Below are positions 63,574-64,000 of a stretch of 64,000 nucleotides of DNA, piece after piece. The stretch spans positions 62,001 through 126,000 of the forward strand of contig NZ_KQ040801.1 of the NCBI RefSeq assembly GCF_000971985.1, in the 5' to 3' direction. Positions within the stretch are counted from its first letter, which is position 1, and every line of letters begins with the position of its first letter. The stretch comes from Paenibacillus dauci (lineage in GTDB: Bacteria; Bacillota; Bacilli; Paenibacillales; Paenibacillaceae). A program made the position numbers and the translations under genes. Under the pieces are notes generated by a model, which saw only the letters and a list, made by a program, of their open reading frames with translations, was not told the DNA's origin and ran no database searches.

Positions 63574-64000
63574 TTAGTATTTGTCAACGCTTTCTCTCTC
63601 TAATAATTGATGATCCATTATAGTAACCTTATTTACCTGCTGATTATTAACCAGATGAATAATATTACGGGCAGCTATTTTTCCAGCTTCTGTATAAGGA
63701 TATCGTACTGTCGTTAACGCTGGATGGACAACTTCGGTTACATCATATCCACCGAATCCTGTAACAGACAGCTCTTCCGGAATACGTATTCCCTGCTGAT
63801 AAGCAGCTTTCATGACACCCAGTGCAATATTGTCTGTAGCACAGACGATCACAGACGCGTCAAATGGATTTGCAAAAATCTCTGTCGCTGCTTCTCTAGC
63901 ATCCGGAATGCGGAAGCTTGTCTCGTAATAATCCACCTGACAGCCGCCCGTTTCTTCCACGGCGCGCGCAAATCCTTCTTTACGTCTGATTCCAACTGCA
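63574..64000 (-). CDS. LacI-family sucrose operon regulator, C-terminal part (5' end outside window)
   Basis: The frame is open from the window edge to TAA at 63574. The visible 141 residues are the end of a LacI-type effector domain: RRKEGFARAVEETG, SVIVCATDNIALGVMKAAYQ, QGIRIPEELSVTGFGGYDVT, VVHPALTTVRYPYTEAGKIAARNI. The DNA-binding part is outside. Position upstream of the sucrase/PTS genes and the three nearby palindromes suggest it is their repressor (SacR/ScrR-like). Confidence 0.9.
   Translation of the reverse strand, partial: AVGIRRKEGFARAVEETGGCQVDYYETSFRIPDAREAATEIFANPFDASVIVCATDNIALGVMKAAYQQGIRIPEELSVTGFGGYDVTEVVHPALTTVRYPYTEAGKIAARNIIHLVNNQQVNKVTIMDHQLLERESVDKY

Noticed and set aside
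63580-63596. cre-like AGAAAGCGTTGACA on the minus strand at the end of the LacI regulator
   Set aside because: First base departs from consensus and the site lies inside coding sequence of the regulator; too weak to call.

Overview
The window looks like a chromosomal segment of a Paenibacillus-type member of the Bacillales. The grounds are surface proteins with S-layer homology (SLH) domains, strong AAGGAGG-type ribosome binding sites, intrinsic terminators everywhere, a Bacillus-order purine operon (purEKBCSQLFMNHD) under a guanine riboswitch, and many LacI/DeoR/RpiR-controlled sugar genes. The species cannot be named from the sequence alone.

Layout. 1-15 kb: the end of an SLH surface protein, an ArsR regulator convergent with an EamA exporter, a GH38 alpha-mannosidase, a polysaccharide deacetylase, a small SLH protein, a subtilisin-like protease, a small monooxygenase, ilvA and a DeoR regulator. 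15-29 kb: an iron-siderophore binding lipoprotein behind a Fur box, a nucleoside hydrolase, an amino-acid ABC transporter with binding protein and permease fused, and a LacI-controlled operon joining an epimerase/PfkB-kinase fusion, an MFS transporter and the ribulose monophosphate pair hxlA/hxlB. A soluble chemoreceptor, a colicin-immunity-like protein and an ATP-grasp protein follow. 29-37.7 kb: an AT-rich island of small, unrelated, immunity-like genes (barstar, SUKH-like, CdiI-like, CPCC, a broken Imm53) mixed with decayed Rhs core fragments and orphan toxin C-terminal tails. 37.7-53.3 kb: the complete purine operon on the minus strand with promoter, PurR-like boxes, riboswitch and terminator. 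53.4-64 kb: a universal stress protein, a DUF1294 protein, a GH36 alpha-galactosidase, nanE, an oxidoreductase, an RpiR regulator and a sucrose PTS / GH32 sucrase / LacI regulator set.

Two things stand out. First, the island reads as a graveyard of Rhs toxin/immunity cassettes. Three immunity genes are each followed by a near-identical terminator hairpin, and three are preceded by the last codons of a lost toxin, so immunity has been kept while the toxins were removed. Second, two families of long imperfect palindromes occur as a pair in the same order and orientation at three loci (about 13.4-14.0, 42.8-43.5 and 48.3-48.8 kb). Two of the pairs split the otherwise tightly packed purine operon. 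In one family the base and tip of the hairpin are conserved, while the middle arms differ between copies yet stay self-complementary, which points to selection on structure.

The sugar genes suggest a plant- or soil-associated saprophyte taking up mannosides, galactosides, sucrose and amino sugars. Product names come from motifs and family memory read by eye; no database search was run.
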